From assembly GCA_040544425.1 (NCBI GenBank), contig JBEONO010000001.1:1-64000 (forward strand): a stretch of 64,000 bases of DNA. The letters are read 5' to 3'. The stretch comes from Solimicrobium sp040544425 (lineage in GTDB: Bacteria > Pseudomonadota > Gammaproteobacteria > Burkholderiales > Burkholderiaceae_D). The first letter of the stretch is position 1. Every line of letters begins with the position of its first letter. The notes below the pieces were generated by a model. That model saw only the letters and a program-made list of their open reading frames with translations. It was not told where the DNA came from and searched no databases. Positions 1 to 8,091 of this stretch are shown here, piece after piece. A program made the translations under genes and the position numbers.

Positions 1-126
1 AGCTGGATAGATAATGCGAAAAACACAAACAAACAGACTTCAATGAGATCGGATTAATTTAAAAAGTTACACGACAAGTAGTCTGACACAGGGGGGTACC
101 GGCCCAAAATATTCGGCAGCAGATAA

Positions 127-387
127 ATGCCGATGGTCGTGCTGCTGCCTAATTTCAAGCCCGAAATATTTGTGTTTTCATTGTAGGCGTCGGATTGCCT
201 GGCATTGCCAGCGACATACTGGTGTTGTGCAGCACGTTTATGCTGGCACTGTTTATCGGGGTCAAGCTGTTCAAGCTGCATCGCGACAGCGTGATCTTGA
301 TTGGCGCTGGAGATGTTGGCCTTGATTCTGTTTGCCTGGTTGATTGTTGGTGGTGCGCTGATCAATAAATTGGTGTTTTGGCTGTAA
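127..387 (+). pseudogene. Possible remnant of a membrane protein upstream of thiL
   Basis: The first 396 bases hold no intact gene that I can support. On the plus strand two reading frames in succession give hydrophobic, membrane-like peptide. One runs from about 153 to 300 and includes VGVGLPGIASDILVL and FMLALFIGVKLFKLHRD. The other runs from about 301 to a stop at 385-387 and includes LALILFAWLIVGGALINK. Joining them needs a frame change near 295-305. This could be the decayed 3' end of a membrane protein gene, or chance, because U-rich codons give hydrophobic residues in several frames. I do not recognise the family. Confidence 0.2.
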
Positions 388-396
388 AATGCGCGG

Positions 397-1362
397 ATGA
401 CAGAATTCGAACTCATCCAACGTTTTTTCACTGAACGTCAATCATCCGCGCCCTATATTGCTCTGGGTATTGGCGATGATTGCGCGCTGTTGTCGACTGA
501 CCGCAGCGCGACTCAATTGGCGATATCCACGGATATGTTGGTTGAAGGCCGCCATTTTTTTTCGGGGGCCGATGCCGGTTTGCTGGGCTATAAATCGCTG
601 GCGGTGAATTTATCAGATCTCGCTGCCATGGGCGCGGAACCCAAGGCGTTTACTCTGGCGTTGGCTCTGCCACAAGCAGATGCTTTGTGGTTGCGCAGTT
701 TTTCTGAAGGCATGTTTGAATTGGCGACACAGCATGGTTGCCGGTTAATTGGCGGCGACACCACTAAAGGCCCGCTGAATATCTGCATCACGATTTTCGG
801 TGAAATCCCAATCGGACAGGCATTAAGGCGCGACGCCGCCAAACCGGGTGACGATATCTGGGTGTCCGGTCATTTGGGCGATGCAAGACTGGCACTGGCT
901 GCATATTCAAATCAGCAGATCTTGTCTGGTCCCGATCTGGAACAGGCCGCACAACGCCTGCACGCACCGACGCCGCGCGTAGCGTTGGGAATGGCGCTGC
1001 GCGAAGTGGCGCATGCTGCGATTGATCTGTCAGATGGATTGACAGGCGATCTGGGGCATATCCTGGAGCGATCGAAGGTTGGCGCGACCATCTGGTGTGA
1101 TGCTTTGCCAGTCGGCCCGGTCCTGGCTGGGCAGGAGCAATCCCTGCAATATGAATTTGCACTGGCTGGCGGTGACGACTATGAGTTATGCTTCACAGCG
1201 CCGCGTGACAGCCGGGCAGCAGTCTTGAATGCAGCCAGGGTCGCTGCGACACAGGTTGCCCGTATCGGGTATGTCGAAACCTTACCCGGCTTGCGTCTGG
1301 TCGATATCAACAACAACCCCCTGACTTTCACGTTCAACTCATTTGATCATTTTCAATCATGA
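397..1362 (+). CDS. thiL: Thiamine-monophosphate kinase ThiL
   Basis: ThiL phosphorylates thiamine monophosphate to thiamine pyrophosphate with ATP, the last step of cofactor B1 synthesis, in the cytoplasm. The 321-residue product has the family length and the AIR-synthase-like fold signatures. An N-terminal GIGDDCA motif (about residues 24-30) binds magnesium and nucleotide. STDMLVEGRHF follows near residue 44, then GGDTTKG, IDLSDGLTGDLGHI and GGDDYELCF. The stop codon overlaps the start of pgpA by four bases (ATGA), so the two are translationally coupled. This thiL-pgpA order is common in proteobacteria. The start is the ATG shortly upstream of the metal-binding motif. No strong ribosome site is visible in front of it. 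Confidence 0.96.
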   Translation: MTEFELIQRFFTERQSSAPYIALGIGDDCALLSTDRSATQLAISTDMLVEGRHFFSGADAGLLGYKSLAVNLSDLAAMGAEPKAFTLALALPQADALWLRSFSEGMFELATQHGCRLIGGDTTKGPLNICITIFGEIPIGQALRRDAAKPGDDIWVSGHLGDARLALAAYSNQQILSGPDLEQAAQRLHAPTPRVALGMALREVAHAAIDLSDGLTGDLGHILERSKVGATIWCDALPVGPVLAGQEQSLQYEFALAGGDDYELCFTAPRDSRAAVLNAARVAATQVARIGYVETLPGLRLVDINNNPLTFTFNSFDHFQS

Positions 1363-1877
1363 ATAATGTCACCGATGTCCGCAGCAAAGTGAAACCTAAC
1401 GCGGCGTTTATGCTGTCCAGCCTGCATCACTTTATCGCCCAGGGTTTTGGCAGTGGTTTGTCGCCAATCATGCCTGGAACGGTCGGCACGTTGCTGGCCT
1501 GGGCCATGTATGTGGTAATGACCAATCGCTGGCCGGGCTTTTTTACCGAATCCCATTGGGCCTGGATAATCGGCATCGGTTTTTTTGTTGGGATACTGGT
1601 GTGTGAAAAAACTGGCCAGGCTTTAGGCGTGTCCGATCATGGCAGTATGGTGTGGGATGAAATTATCGCCATGTGGCTGGTATTGCTGTTGCTGATGCCG
1701 GCGGATTTCGTCACCCAATGTTGGGCTTTTTTCTGGTTTCGTTTCTTTGACATGGTCAAGCCGCCACCGATCTCTTATTTTGATCAGCACCTGAAGGGCG
1801 GCTTTGGCGTGATGTGGGACGACATCGTGGCAGCGTTTTACACCTTGTTGCTCTTTACTGTCTGGCGCCTCATTTAG
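1359..1877 (+). CDS. pgpA: Phosphatidylglycerophosphatase A
   Basis: PgpA dephosphorylates phosphatidylglycerol phosphate to phosphatidylglycerol at the inner membrane. The 172-residue protein has the family pattern: an N-terminal GFGSGLSPIMPGTVGTLLAW segment, then membrane helices. A conserved acidic stretch, VSDHGSMVWDEIIAMW, carries the aspartate and glutamate proposed to bind magnesium. The C-terminal part contains FRFFDMVKPPPISYFDQ and GGFGVMWDDIVAA. It starts inside the thiL stop codon (ATGA overlap), so it is probably translated by re-initiation from the same mRNA. Its 3' end overlaps by eight bases the convergent gene for a small exported protein. Confidence 0.95.
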   Translation: MNNVTDVRSKVKPNAAFMLSSLHHFIAQGFGSGLSPIMPGTVGTLLAWAMYVVMTNRWPGFFTESHWAWIIGIGFFVGILVCEKTGQALGVSDHGSMVWDEIIAMWLVLLLLMPADFVTQCWAFFWFRFFDMVKPPPISYFDQHLKGGFGVMWDDIVAAFYTLLLFTVWRLI

Positions 1878-2277
1878 GACAGCTGCGTACCTGATTCTGC
1901 AAGCCGTTTTGAATTTCATCGATACCATCGGTGCGCGCCACAGTCGGGGTGTACACGCAATAAGAACCGTCAGGCCCGGTCACTTTGGTGACGCGCTGCG
2001 CCGAGCCGCTCACGGGAATTTCTTCCGTTTTTGGAACAATGATGCTGGGCTTCTCGGCTTTCCTGAAACTCTCGTCCATCTTTTTCGGTTCAGTTGAAAC
2101 CGTTTCTGTTTTGTCGACGACCGGTTCGTCCTTGACCAATTCCCTGGTAATTTTGCTGTCATCCAGATTGAGTGGTGCCGGATTGGTCTGTGCCGAGGCG
2201 TTGGAGCCAGCCAGGCTGCATAACAATGTGATCGCCGCGATGTTGGCGTGACAGGTAAAAAAGTATGTGGATTTCAT
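1870..2277 (-). CDS. Small exported protein of unknown function
   Basis: This 135-residue product starts with a typical signal peptide (MKSTYFF..., hydrophobic core AAITLLCSLAG, likely cleavage after SNASA). It continues with a polar, Lys/Glu/Pro-rich mature part. The C-terminus has a compact conserved-looking segment, GPDGSYCVYTPTVARTDG, and two cysteines that could form a disulfide. I recognise no family. I chose the ATG at 2277 over an in-frame TTG at 2286. It is the last gene of a leftward group behind the GspE-like ATPase, with a 22-base gap, so co-transcription is likely. A periplasmic or outer-membrane-linked role is inference only. Confidence 0.7.
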   Translation of the reverse strand: MKSTYFFTCHANIAAITLLCSLAGSNASAQTNPAPLNLDDSKITRELVKDEPVVDKTETVSTEPKKMDESFRKAEKPSIIVPKTEEIPVSGSAQRVTKVTGPDGSYCVYTPTVARTDGIDEIQNGLQNQVRSCPK

Positions 2278-2299
2278 GTTGTTCAATCGGTAGGAATTC

Positions 2300-4069
2300 T
2301 CAGGTTAATGTGGATGTCACTTTCAATACTTCGTCGCAGCTGGTCAAACCTTCCATAATTTTGTGCGCACCAGCGATGCGCAAAGGTTTCATGCCGTCTT
2401 TGATGCTTTGACCACGCAAGGCGACCAAATCAGTTTCAGGCCGAATTAGTTTGGTGAATGCCTGACTGACGGTAATTAATTCGTATAATCCGGTGCGACC
2501 ACGGTAGCCGGTCTGGCGGCATTCGGGACATCCGACAGGACGAAATATTTTATCTGGTTTGGGTAAATTCCAATCCTCAGCCAGAGACTTCCAGATGAGT
2601 TCGTCCAGGTCGGCATCCTGGATTTTGCAGATCGGACATAAGGTGCGCACCAGACGTTGCGCCAAAATGCCAACCAGTGTCGCTTCCAGCAGGTAGTAAG
2701 GCACGCCCAGTTCGAGCAGTCGCATCACGGCAGACGGCGCGTCGTTGGTATGGAGCGTGGAAAAAACCAGATGTCCGGTGAGCGCCGCCTGGATCGCCAT
2801 TTCCGCTGTTGCCAGATCACGGATCTCACCAACCATGATGATGTCCGGGTCCTGCCGCATCAAAGCCCGAACGCCGTCGGCAAACGACAGATCAATGCCA
2901 TGCTGGACCTGCATCTGGTTAAATGCCGGTTCGACCATTTCGATCGGATCTTCTACCGAACACACATTGACTTCAGACGTTGCCAATGCTTTCAGGGTTG
3001 TATATAAGGTCGTGGTCTTGCCCGAACCAGTCGGCCCCGTGACCAGAATGATGCCATGTGGCTTTTCGGTAAGCTGCTTCCAGCGCATGGCGTCTTCGGT
3101 CGGAAAGCCAAGTTCAGGCAGAGTCTTTACCACCACATCCGGATCAAAAATCCGCATCACCATTTTTTCGCCAAATGCGGTCGGCAAGGTCGACAGCCGC
3201 AACTCAATTTCCTGACCGCTGTTAGTGCGGGTTTTGATGCGGCCATCCTGGGGGCGACGCTTTTCGATCACATCCATGCGTCCCAATAATTTAATGCGCG
3301 CGGTCATGGCGATCATCACGGTGACCGGAACCTGGTAGACCTGATGCAAAACGCCATCAATCCGAAAGCGGATTGTCGCCATATTGCGTTTTGGCTCAAG
3401 GTGAATATCTGAAGCACGTTGTTCAAACGCGTATTGCCACAGCCAGTCCACAATATTAATGATGTGCTGATCATTCGAATCGAGTTGTTTATTTGAATTG
3501 CCCAGCTCGACCAATTGCTCAAAATTATTGCGCATGGCGATGTCCTGGCCATTGCTTTTGCTGGCATTCTTGATCGATTTGGCGAGGGCAAAAAATTGAG
3601 AAATATATTGTGAAATTTCCAGCGGATTGGCCACCACCAGTTTTAATTCGCGATGAGTTACTTTGGCAATTTCCTCGTGCCATTCAATGTTGCCGGGCTC
3701 GCAGGTGGCGATGGTGACGCTGGTCGGCGAGATCTCAACCGGCAATATATTGAAGCGCGCCGCATAGGACGCGGACATGACGTCGGCAACTTTGGTGAAA
3801 TCTACTTTCAGTGGATCGATACGGTAAAACGGCAGTTTCAATCTTTTGGCAAGCCACTCACTGAGCCAGTCAAGATTCAAATGGGTGCCTGGCGACGTGA
3901 GCGCAGTTAATTTGCATTGCGCCAATGCGGTTAAGGGATGCATGCTCATCGGCGCATTTTTTAAAATTGACTGGGCCAGCGGATACTGGATTCGTGCGGT
4001 CTCTTTAGTCAAAATGCCATCGTGAATCAACCAATTCAGAATGTGTTGCAAATCTAGATTCTTAGTCAT
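2300..4069 (-). CDS. GspE/PilB-family secretion ATPase
   Basis: This 589-residue protein belongs to the type II secretion/type IV pilus assembly ATPases, hexameric motors at the cytoplasmic face of the inner membrane. An N-terminal MshEN/GspE-N-like region covers about residues 1-160. RASDIHLEP and FRIDGVLHQV open the catalytic core. Walker A is GPTGSGKTT (345-353), the Walker B/Asp box is DIIMVGEIRD (409-418), and the His box is TGHLVFSTLHTNDA. Four cysteines, C478, C481, C514 and C517, form the tetracysteine zinc motif typical of GspE. No pilin, secretin or other assembly gene lies nearby, so it is an orphan here. It sits 28 bases after a spermidine-synthase-like gene, probably in one operon. 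Whether it drives secretion or pili cannot be decided from this window. Confidence 0.9.
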   Translation of the reverse strand: MTKNLDLQHILNWLIHDGILTKETARIQYPLAQSILKNAPMSMHPLTALAQCKLTALTSPGTHLNLDWLSEWLAKRLKLPFYRIDPLKVDFTKVADVMSASYAARFNILPVEISPTSVTIATCEPGNIEWHEEIAKVTHRELKLVVANPLEISQYISQFFALAKSIKNASKSNGQDIAMRNNFEQLVELGNSNKQLDSNDQHIINIVDWLWQYAFEQRASDIHLEPKRNMATIRFRIDGVLHQVYQVPVTVMIAMTARIKLLGRMDVIEKRRPQDGRIKTRTNSGQEIELRLSTLPTAFGEKMVMRIFDPDVVVKTLPELGFPTEDAMRWKQLTEKPHGIILVTGPTGSGKTTTLYTTLKALATSEVNVCSVEDPIEMVEPAFNQMQVQHGIDLSFADGVRALMRQDPDIIMVGEIRDLATAEMAIQAALTGHLVFSTLHTNDAPSAVMRLLELGVPYYLLEATLVGILAQRLVRTLCPICKIQDADLDELIWKSLAEDWNLPKPDKIFRPVGCPECRQTGYRGRTGLYELITVSQAFTKLIRPETDLVALRGQSIKDGMKPLRIAGAHKIMEGLTSCDEVLKVTSTLT

Positions 4070-4097
4070 TGACGGTCCCGGTTTTTAATTTTGCGGT

Positions 4098-4901
4098 TCA
4101 TTCCTGCAGCGCAGTTTGTATTCCATTGACCCAGGACTTGGCGGTCAGTTTGGTGTCGAGCTGAATGCGTGCAGCGCGTTCATGAAGTTTCGCAATATCC
4201 AGCTTCACTTTGGTGTTGAACGCAATCGCAATCACATTCCCGTCATGCACTTCCGGCAGGCAGATGACCTGGTCGAATACAAACTTCATCGTCTTGATAT
4301 TTTTGAGGTAACTCGGATGGTCGCCAAATAAATTCACCGTCATGATGCCATCGGGTTTCAGGCAATCTGAACATGCCTTATAGAACTCTGCACTGTCAAG
4401 CACCGGTCCACGCGCGGTGGCGTCATACACATCCACCTGCAGTACGTCCAAAGTGCCGTAGTGGCTATGTTCATTCACATACTCTTCTGCGTCAAGCTCG
4501 ATGACCTGCAGCCGATCATCGTTTTCAGGCAATTTGAACATCGTTTCACAAATGCTGATGACGGCAGGATTCAATTCAACTGCCGTGATGTGTGCATCGG
4601 GGAACTGACGGTAGCAAAATTTGGTTAAGGAGGCGGTTCCCAATCCCAGTTGAACAATACGCTGTGGCTTTTCAATAAATAACATCCAGGCCATCATTTG
4701 CTGCGCATATTCCAGTTCCAGCCAGTCTGGTTTTCTGAGGCGCATCGCACCCTGCACCCATTCGGTTCCAAAATGCAGATAGCGGCAGCCATCCATTTCC
4801 GAGAGCGTGACTGGCGCGTATTTGATCTTGCGGCGGGTGGAGGTAGAAACGCCAGATTTTAAATTGGCTTGGGCTTCGATAGATTTTCGTTTGATCAGCA
4901 T
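4098..4901 (-). CDS. Spermidine synthase-like methyltransferase-fold protein
   Basis: The product (267 residues from the ATG at 4901) has the Rossmann core of the spermidine synthase family. A glycine-rich loop, IVQLGLGTASLTKFCY, is followed by ITAVELNPAVI with the acidic ribose-binding residue. LQVIELDAEEYV and LDVLQVDVYDATARG then occupy the aminopropyltransferase active-site region. It lacks a clear canonical D-A-Y-D gatekeeper pair, and such SpeE-like orphans are often of uncertain substrate. I therefore call the fold, not the reaction. Further upstream only a TTG start (4955) exists, and the ATG gives a better N-terminus. It is the first gene of the leftward group with the GspE-like ATPase. 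Confidence 0.8.
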   Translation of the reverse strand: MLIKRKSIEAQANLKSGVSTSTRRKIKYAPVTLSEMDGCRYLHFGTEWVQGAMRLRKPDWLELEYAQQMMAWMLFIEKPQRIVQLGLGTASLTKFCYRQFPDAHITAVELNPAVISICETMFKLPENDDRLQVIELDAEEYVNEHSHYGTLDVLQVDVYDATARGPVLDSAEFYKACSDCLKPDGIMTVNLFGDHPSYLKNIKTMKFVFDQVICLPEVHDGNVIAIAFNTKVKLDIAKLHERAARIQLDTKLTAKSWVNGIQTALQE

Positions 4902-4998
4902 AAAGGGTAGTGTGGGGCCAACAGGGTGGTTGCAGCGTGGATTAATTCGGTGCAAACTCAGCAGAATTAAAATAAAACTTGTTTTTCAGGAGGATGAT

Positions 4999-5442
4999 AT
5001 GGAGGAAGTCGGTAAAAAGCCAGTAGAAATTTTGATCGAGCAGTACTCGGAAAGCCATCAAAATCCGATCAATGAAGTCATTCACTTTATTTGCGTGCCG
5101 GTGATCATGTGGACTTTTCTGGGACTGTTCTGGTCGATACACCCTTGGCTGGCGGTGGCAATGACCGGGTTGGCGCTGGCCTACTATTTCACGCTGTCGC
5201 TGAGTTTTTTTCTGGGGATGCTGGTGATGAGTGCGGTGATGCTGGGGATACTTTATGTTTTACCGGCGACCTGGATTTTGCCCTTGTCGGTTTCCGTATT
5301 TGTCCTTGCCTGGATCGGACAATTTATCGGGCATTTTATCGAAGGGAAAAAGCCCTCGTTTTTTGATGACCTGCGATTTTTACTGATCGGACCCTTGTTT
5401 GTATTGGGATTTTTATATCGCAAATGCCATTTTTCGGTCTAA
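4999..5442 (+). CDS. DUF962 / Mpo1-like membrane protein
   Basis: This 147-residue integral membrane protein has the DUF962 (Mpo1/YGL010w) signature. The N-terminal half contains YSESHQNPINEVIHFICVPV, and a second conserved block near the C-terminus contains WIGQFIGHFIEGKKPS. Between them lie three or four hydrophobic segments. The yeast relative Mpo1 is an iron-dependent dioxygenase acting on 2-hydroxy fatty acids, and the histidines of both blocks fit metal ligands. The bacterial role is not established. The ATG at 4999 is fixed by a strong Shine-Dalgarno, CAGGAGG, at about 4988-4994. It is divergent from the spermidine-synthase-like gene, and the roughly 100 bases between them must hold both promoters. 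Confidence 0.85.
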   Translation: MEEVGKKPVEILIEQYSESHQNPINEVIHFICVPVIMWTFLGLFWSIHPWLAVAMTGLALAYYFTLSLSFFLGMLVMSAVMLGILYVLPATWILPLSVSVFVLAWIGQFIGHFIEGKKPSFFDDLRFLLIGPLFVLGFLYRKCHFSV

Positions 5443-5544
5443 GTTGTTACAATTCTGAGACAGCACGATACATATCCCCACTTGTATGTGTAGAGCAGTG
5501 ACCACACAATATCGACTATGTGCACGATTTAAATGGAGAATTAA

Positions 5545-6000
5545 ATGAAAAATGTTTTGTTACTAACAACTTTGGCAGGTGTTTTGGCTTTGACCGGCTG
5601 TGCCGTGGCTCCCCATTCAGCCAATGTTTATCAGGGCCCGCAAACGATGGGTGAACAAAGTGTTCGCATGGGTGTAGTTGAATCGATTCGCAATGTCGTT
5701 ATCGATAATGGTCAGTCTGGCGTTGGCGTATTGGGCGGCGCGGCTTTGGGTGGACTGGCTGGTAATACAATCGGAAAAGGTAACGGCTCGGTCGCTGGTG
5801 CCATAGGTGGTGCGATTGCCGGTGGTTTGATCGGTCAGCAAGTTGAGAAGAGCGTCAACAACAAACCTGGCCTGGAAATTACGGTCAAACTGGACAATGG
5901 TAACTTGACTGCGATTACCCAAGATGCCGATGAACAGTTTAATGTCGGCGATCGGGTTCGGTTGCTGTCGAATGGCCGCACGACGCGGGTAACGCATTAA
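5545..6000 (+). CDS. Glycine-zipper outer membrane lipoprotein (SlyB/Pcp-like)
   Basis: This 151-residue lipoprotein has a signal peptide ending in the lipobox LTGC (Cys at about residue 19). It is therefore lipidated and, with no obvious retention signal, probably goes to the outer membrane. The central part is a glycine-zipper 2TM-like domain: GVGVLGGAALGGLAGNTIGKG followed by AGAIGGAIAGGLIGQQVE. A C-terminal beta-rich segment contains ITVKLDNGNLTAITQ and FNVGDRVRLL. This architecture matches SlyB/Pcp-type lipoproteins implicated in envelope integrity. It is monocistronic, with its own upstream region and a strong terminator just downstream. Confidence 0.88.
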   Translation: MKNVLLLTTLAGVLALTGCAVAPHSANVYQGPQTMGEQSVRMGVVESIRNVVIDNGQSGVGVLGGAALGGLAGNTIGKGNGSVAGAIGGAIAGGLIGQQVEKSVNNKPGLEITVKLDNGNLTAITQDADEQFNVGDRVRLLSNGRTTRVTH

Positions 6001-6031
6001 GAGTAACTTACTAAGCACAATAGTTTGGCTC

Positions 6032-6066
6032 AAAAAAAAGCGCGTCTTCATGACGCGCTTTTTATT
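6032..6066. terminator. Bidirectional intrinsic terminator between slyB-like gene and htpG
   Basis: An 11-base-pair stem (6036-6046 with 6052-6062, core GCGCGTC/GACGCGC) has a five-base loop. It is flanked by an A run on the left and a T run on the right, so it can end transcription from the lipoprotein gene and from htpG. Confidence 0.9.
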
Positions 6067-6078
6067 TGGGCTAATGAC

Positions 6079-7983
6079 TTATTTGGCCAATCCCAGGAGT
6101 AGCTCGTTCAATCGTTTTACGTAGGCACTTGGGTCATTCAAACTGCCACCCTCTGCCAACATGGCCTGGTCAAACAGAATATTGGACCAGTCATCGAATT
6201 TGGCCGTTTCATATTTCAGGCGCTGTATCAGAGGATGATTCGGGTTAATTTCCAGAATCGGCTTGGATTCTGGTGCGGCCTGTCCGGCAGCCTTCAGCAT
6301 CCTTGCCAAATTGCCTGACAATTCGTTTTCATCGGCAACCAGACAGGCAGGAGAATCGGTCAGGCGGAAGGTGACGCGCACATCCTTGGCCTGGCCATCC
6401 AGTGCTTTTTTCATTTTCTCGACCAGCTCAACGAAATCTGTCTGAGTCTGTTCATGCTGCTTTTTCTCGGCTTCATCTTCCAGCGCGCCCAAATCCAGAC
6501 TGCCTTTCGCAACCGAGGTCAATTCCTTGCCTTCAAACTCGCTCAGGAAAGACAGCATCCATTCATCGACCCGATCAGTGAGCAACAGGACTTCCACACC
6601 TTTTTTGCGGAAAATCTCGAGATGCGGACTGTTTTTGGCCGCCGCAAAACTCTCTGCCGTGACGTAATAAATCTTGTCCTGACCTTCCTTGGCGCGTGAC
6701 AGATAGTCAGCCAGTGAAACGGTTTGAGTTTCACTGTCGGTGAGGGTGGACGAGAAGCGGATCAGTTTGGCGATACGTTCTTTATTGGTCGCGTCTTCAC
6801 CTATACCTTCTTTCAAGACCTGGCCGAATTCCTTCCAGAAGGTTTGATATTTATCTTTCTTTTCCTGCTCGTCAGAATTTGCCAATTCTTCCAGCATTCC
6901 CAACACGCGCTTGGTCGATCCGTCGCGGATCACCTTGATATCGCGCGACTCCTGCAAAATTTCGCGCGAGACGTTCAATGGCAGATCGCTCGAATCGATA
7001 ACGCCTTTGACAAAGCGCAGATAGACCGGCATCAACTGCTCTGCATCGTCCATGATGAAGACGCGTTTGACATACAGCTTGATCCCGCCGCGCTTGTTGC
7101 GGTCCCACAGATCAAACGGTGCGCGTGATGGAATGTACAGCAGTTGCGTGTATTCGCTGCGCCCTTCGACACGGTTGTGGGTATAGGTCAGCGGGCCCTG
7201 GAAATCATGCGAGACATGTTTGTAAAACTCCTCGTACTGTTCCGGCGTGATGTCGGATTTGCTGCGCGCCCACAAGGCACTGGCCTGATTGACGGTTTCG
7301 AATTCATCCTTGATCACCTGAGTTTTTTTCTCTTCATCCCACTCTTCTTTTTGCATCAGGATAGGCAAAGAAATGTGATCCGAGTAAGTGCGGATAATCG
7401 ACTTCAACTTCCATGACGACAGAAATTCGTCTTCGCCTTCACGCAGGTGCAGGATGATGTCAGTGCCACGGTTCTTCTTCTCGATATCCTCAATGCTGAA
7501 ATCACCGGCTCCGGTTGATTCCCAACGCACGGCCTCAGTGCCGCCAGCGCGACGCGTTTCGACCGTGATTTTGTCTGCGACGATAAAGCCTGAATAAAAT
7601 CCGACCCCGAACTGGCCGATCATGGCGGCGTCTTTTTGCTGGTCACCAGACAGTTTTCCAAAGAATTCCTTGGTGCCCGATTTTGCAATGGTGCCCAAAT
7701 GTTCGATTGCTTCGTCGCGACTCATCCCGATTCCATTGTCGGAAATGGTAATGGTGCGTGCATCCTTGTCGAAGGTCACTTTGATCTTGAGGTCGGAATC
7801 ATCTTCAAACAACGCTGCGTTACTCATTCCTTCAAAACGCAATTTGTCCGCAGCATCAGACGCATTGGAAATCAGTTCACGCAAGAAAATTTCTTTGTTT
7901 GAATACAGAGAGTGGATCATCAGTTGCAGAAGTTGGGTTACTTCAGCCTGAAATCCCAGGGTTTGTTTTTCGTGGCCAGCCAT
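6079..7983 (-). CDS. htpG: Molecular chaperone HtpG (Hsp90)
   Basis: HtpG is the bacterial Hsp90, a cytoplasmic ATP-dependent dimeric chaperone. The 634-residue product has the usual length. The GHKL ATPase motifs lie in the N-terminal domain: ELISNASDAADKLRF, DNGIGM and GQFGVGFYSGF. The middle-domain signature LYVKRVFIMDD is followed by PLNVSREILQESRDIKVIR. The C-terminal dimerisation region follows. The start is supported by an AAGGA ribosome site five bases upstream of the ATG. Upstream there is a sigma-32-like promoter and a small 5'-leader hairpin, which fits heat-shock control. Confidence 0.97.
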   Translation of the reverse strand: MAGHEKQTLGFQAEVTQLLQLMIHSLYSNKEIFLRELISNASDAADKLRFEGMSNAALFEDDSDLKIKVTFDKDARTITISDNGIGMSRDEAIEHLGTIAKSGTKEFFGKLSGDQQKDAAMIGQFGVGFYSGFIVADKITVETRRAGGTEAVRWESTGAGDFSIEDIEKKNRGTDIILHLREGEDEFLSSWKLKSIIRTYSDHISLPILMQKEEWDEEKKTQVIKDEFETVNQASALWARSKSDITPEQYEEFYKHVSHDFQGPLTYTHNRVEGRSEYTQLLYIPSRAPFDLWDRNKRGGIKLYVKRVFIMDDAEQLMPVYLRFVKGVIDSSDLPLNVSREILQESRDIKVIRDGSTKRVLGMLEELANSDEQEKKDKYQTFWKEFGQVLKEGIGEDATNKERIAKLIRFSSTLTDSETQTVSLADYLSRAKEGQDKIYYVTAESFAAAKNSPHLEIFRKKGVEVLLLTDRVDEWMLSFLSEFEGKELTSVAKGSLDLGALEDEAEKKQHEQTQTDFVELVEKMKKALDGQAKDVRVTFRLTDSPACLVADENELSGNLARMLKAAGQAAPESKPILEINPNHPLIQRLKYETAKFDDWSNILFDQAMLAEGGSLNDPSAYVKRLNELLLGLAK

Positions 7984-8020
7984 AATTGTCCTTTTTGTAT
8001 AAACGATTTTAGATGTAGAC

Positions 8021-8034
8021 CCTGCCAGCGCAGG
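8021..8034 (-). other. Small hairpin in the htpG 5' leader
   Basis: CCTGC and GCAGG arms with a four-base loop would fold in the htpG leader mRNA, about 40 bases before the start codon. It may only stabilise the leader. A thermosensing role is speculative. Confidence 0.4.
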
Positions 8035-8048
8035 TTCGGGTGCACCTG

Positions 8049-8076
8049 ATCTGAGGCCAATAATGACAAATTCAAG
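8049..8076 (-). promoter_or_regulatory. Candidate sigma-32 heat-shock promoter of htpG
   Basis: Read leftwards, CTTGAA (8076-8071) is followed after 14 bases by CCTCAGAT (8056-8049). The known sigma-32 pattern is CTTGAA, about 13-15 bases, then CCCCATNT. The -35 element is exact and the -10 matches about five of seven positions. The implied leader is about 60 bases. Confidence 0.5.
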
Positions 8077-8091
8077 TGCGCCAGGAGATGA

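Noticed and set aside
1..431. Leftward 125-codon reading frame at the window start
   Set aside because: It overlaps the thiL start, has no recognisable domain, and the opposite strand shows better membrane-like peptide fragments.
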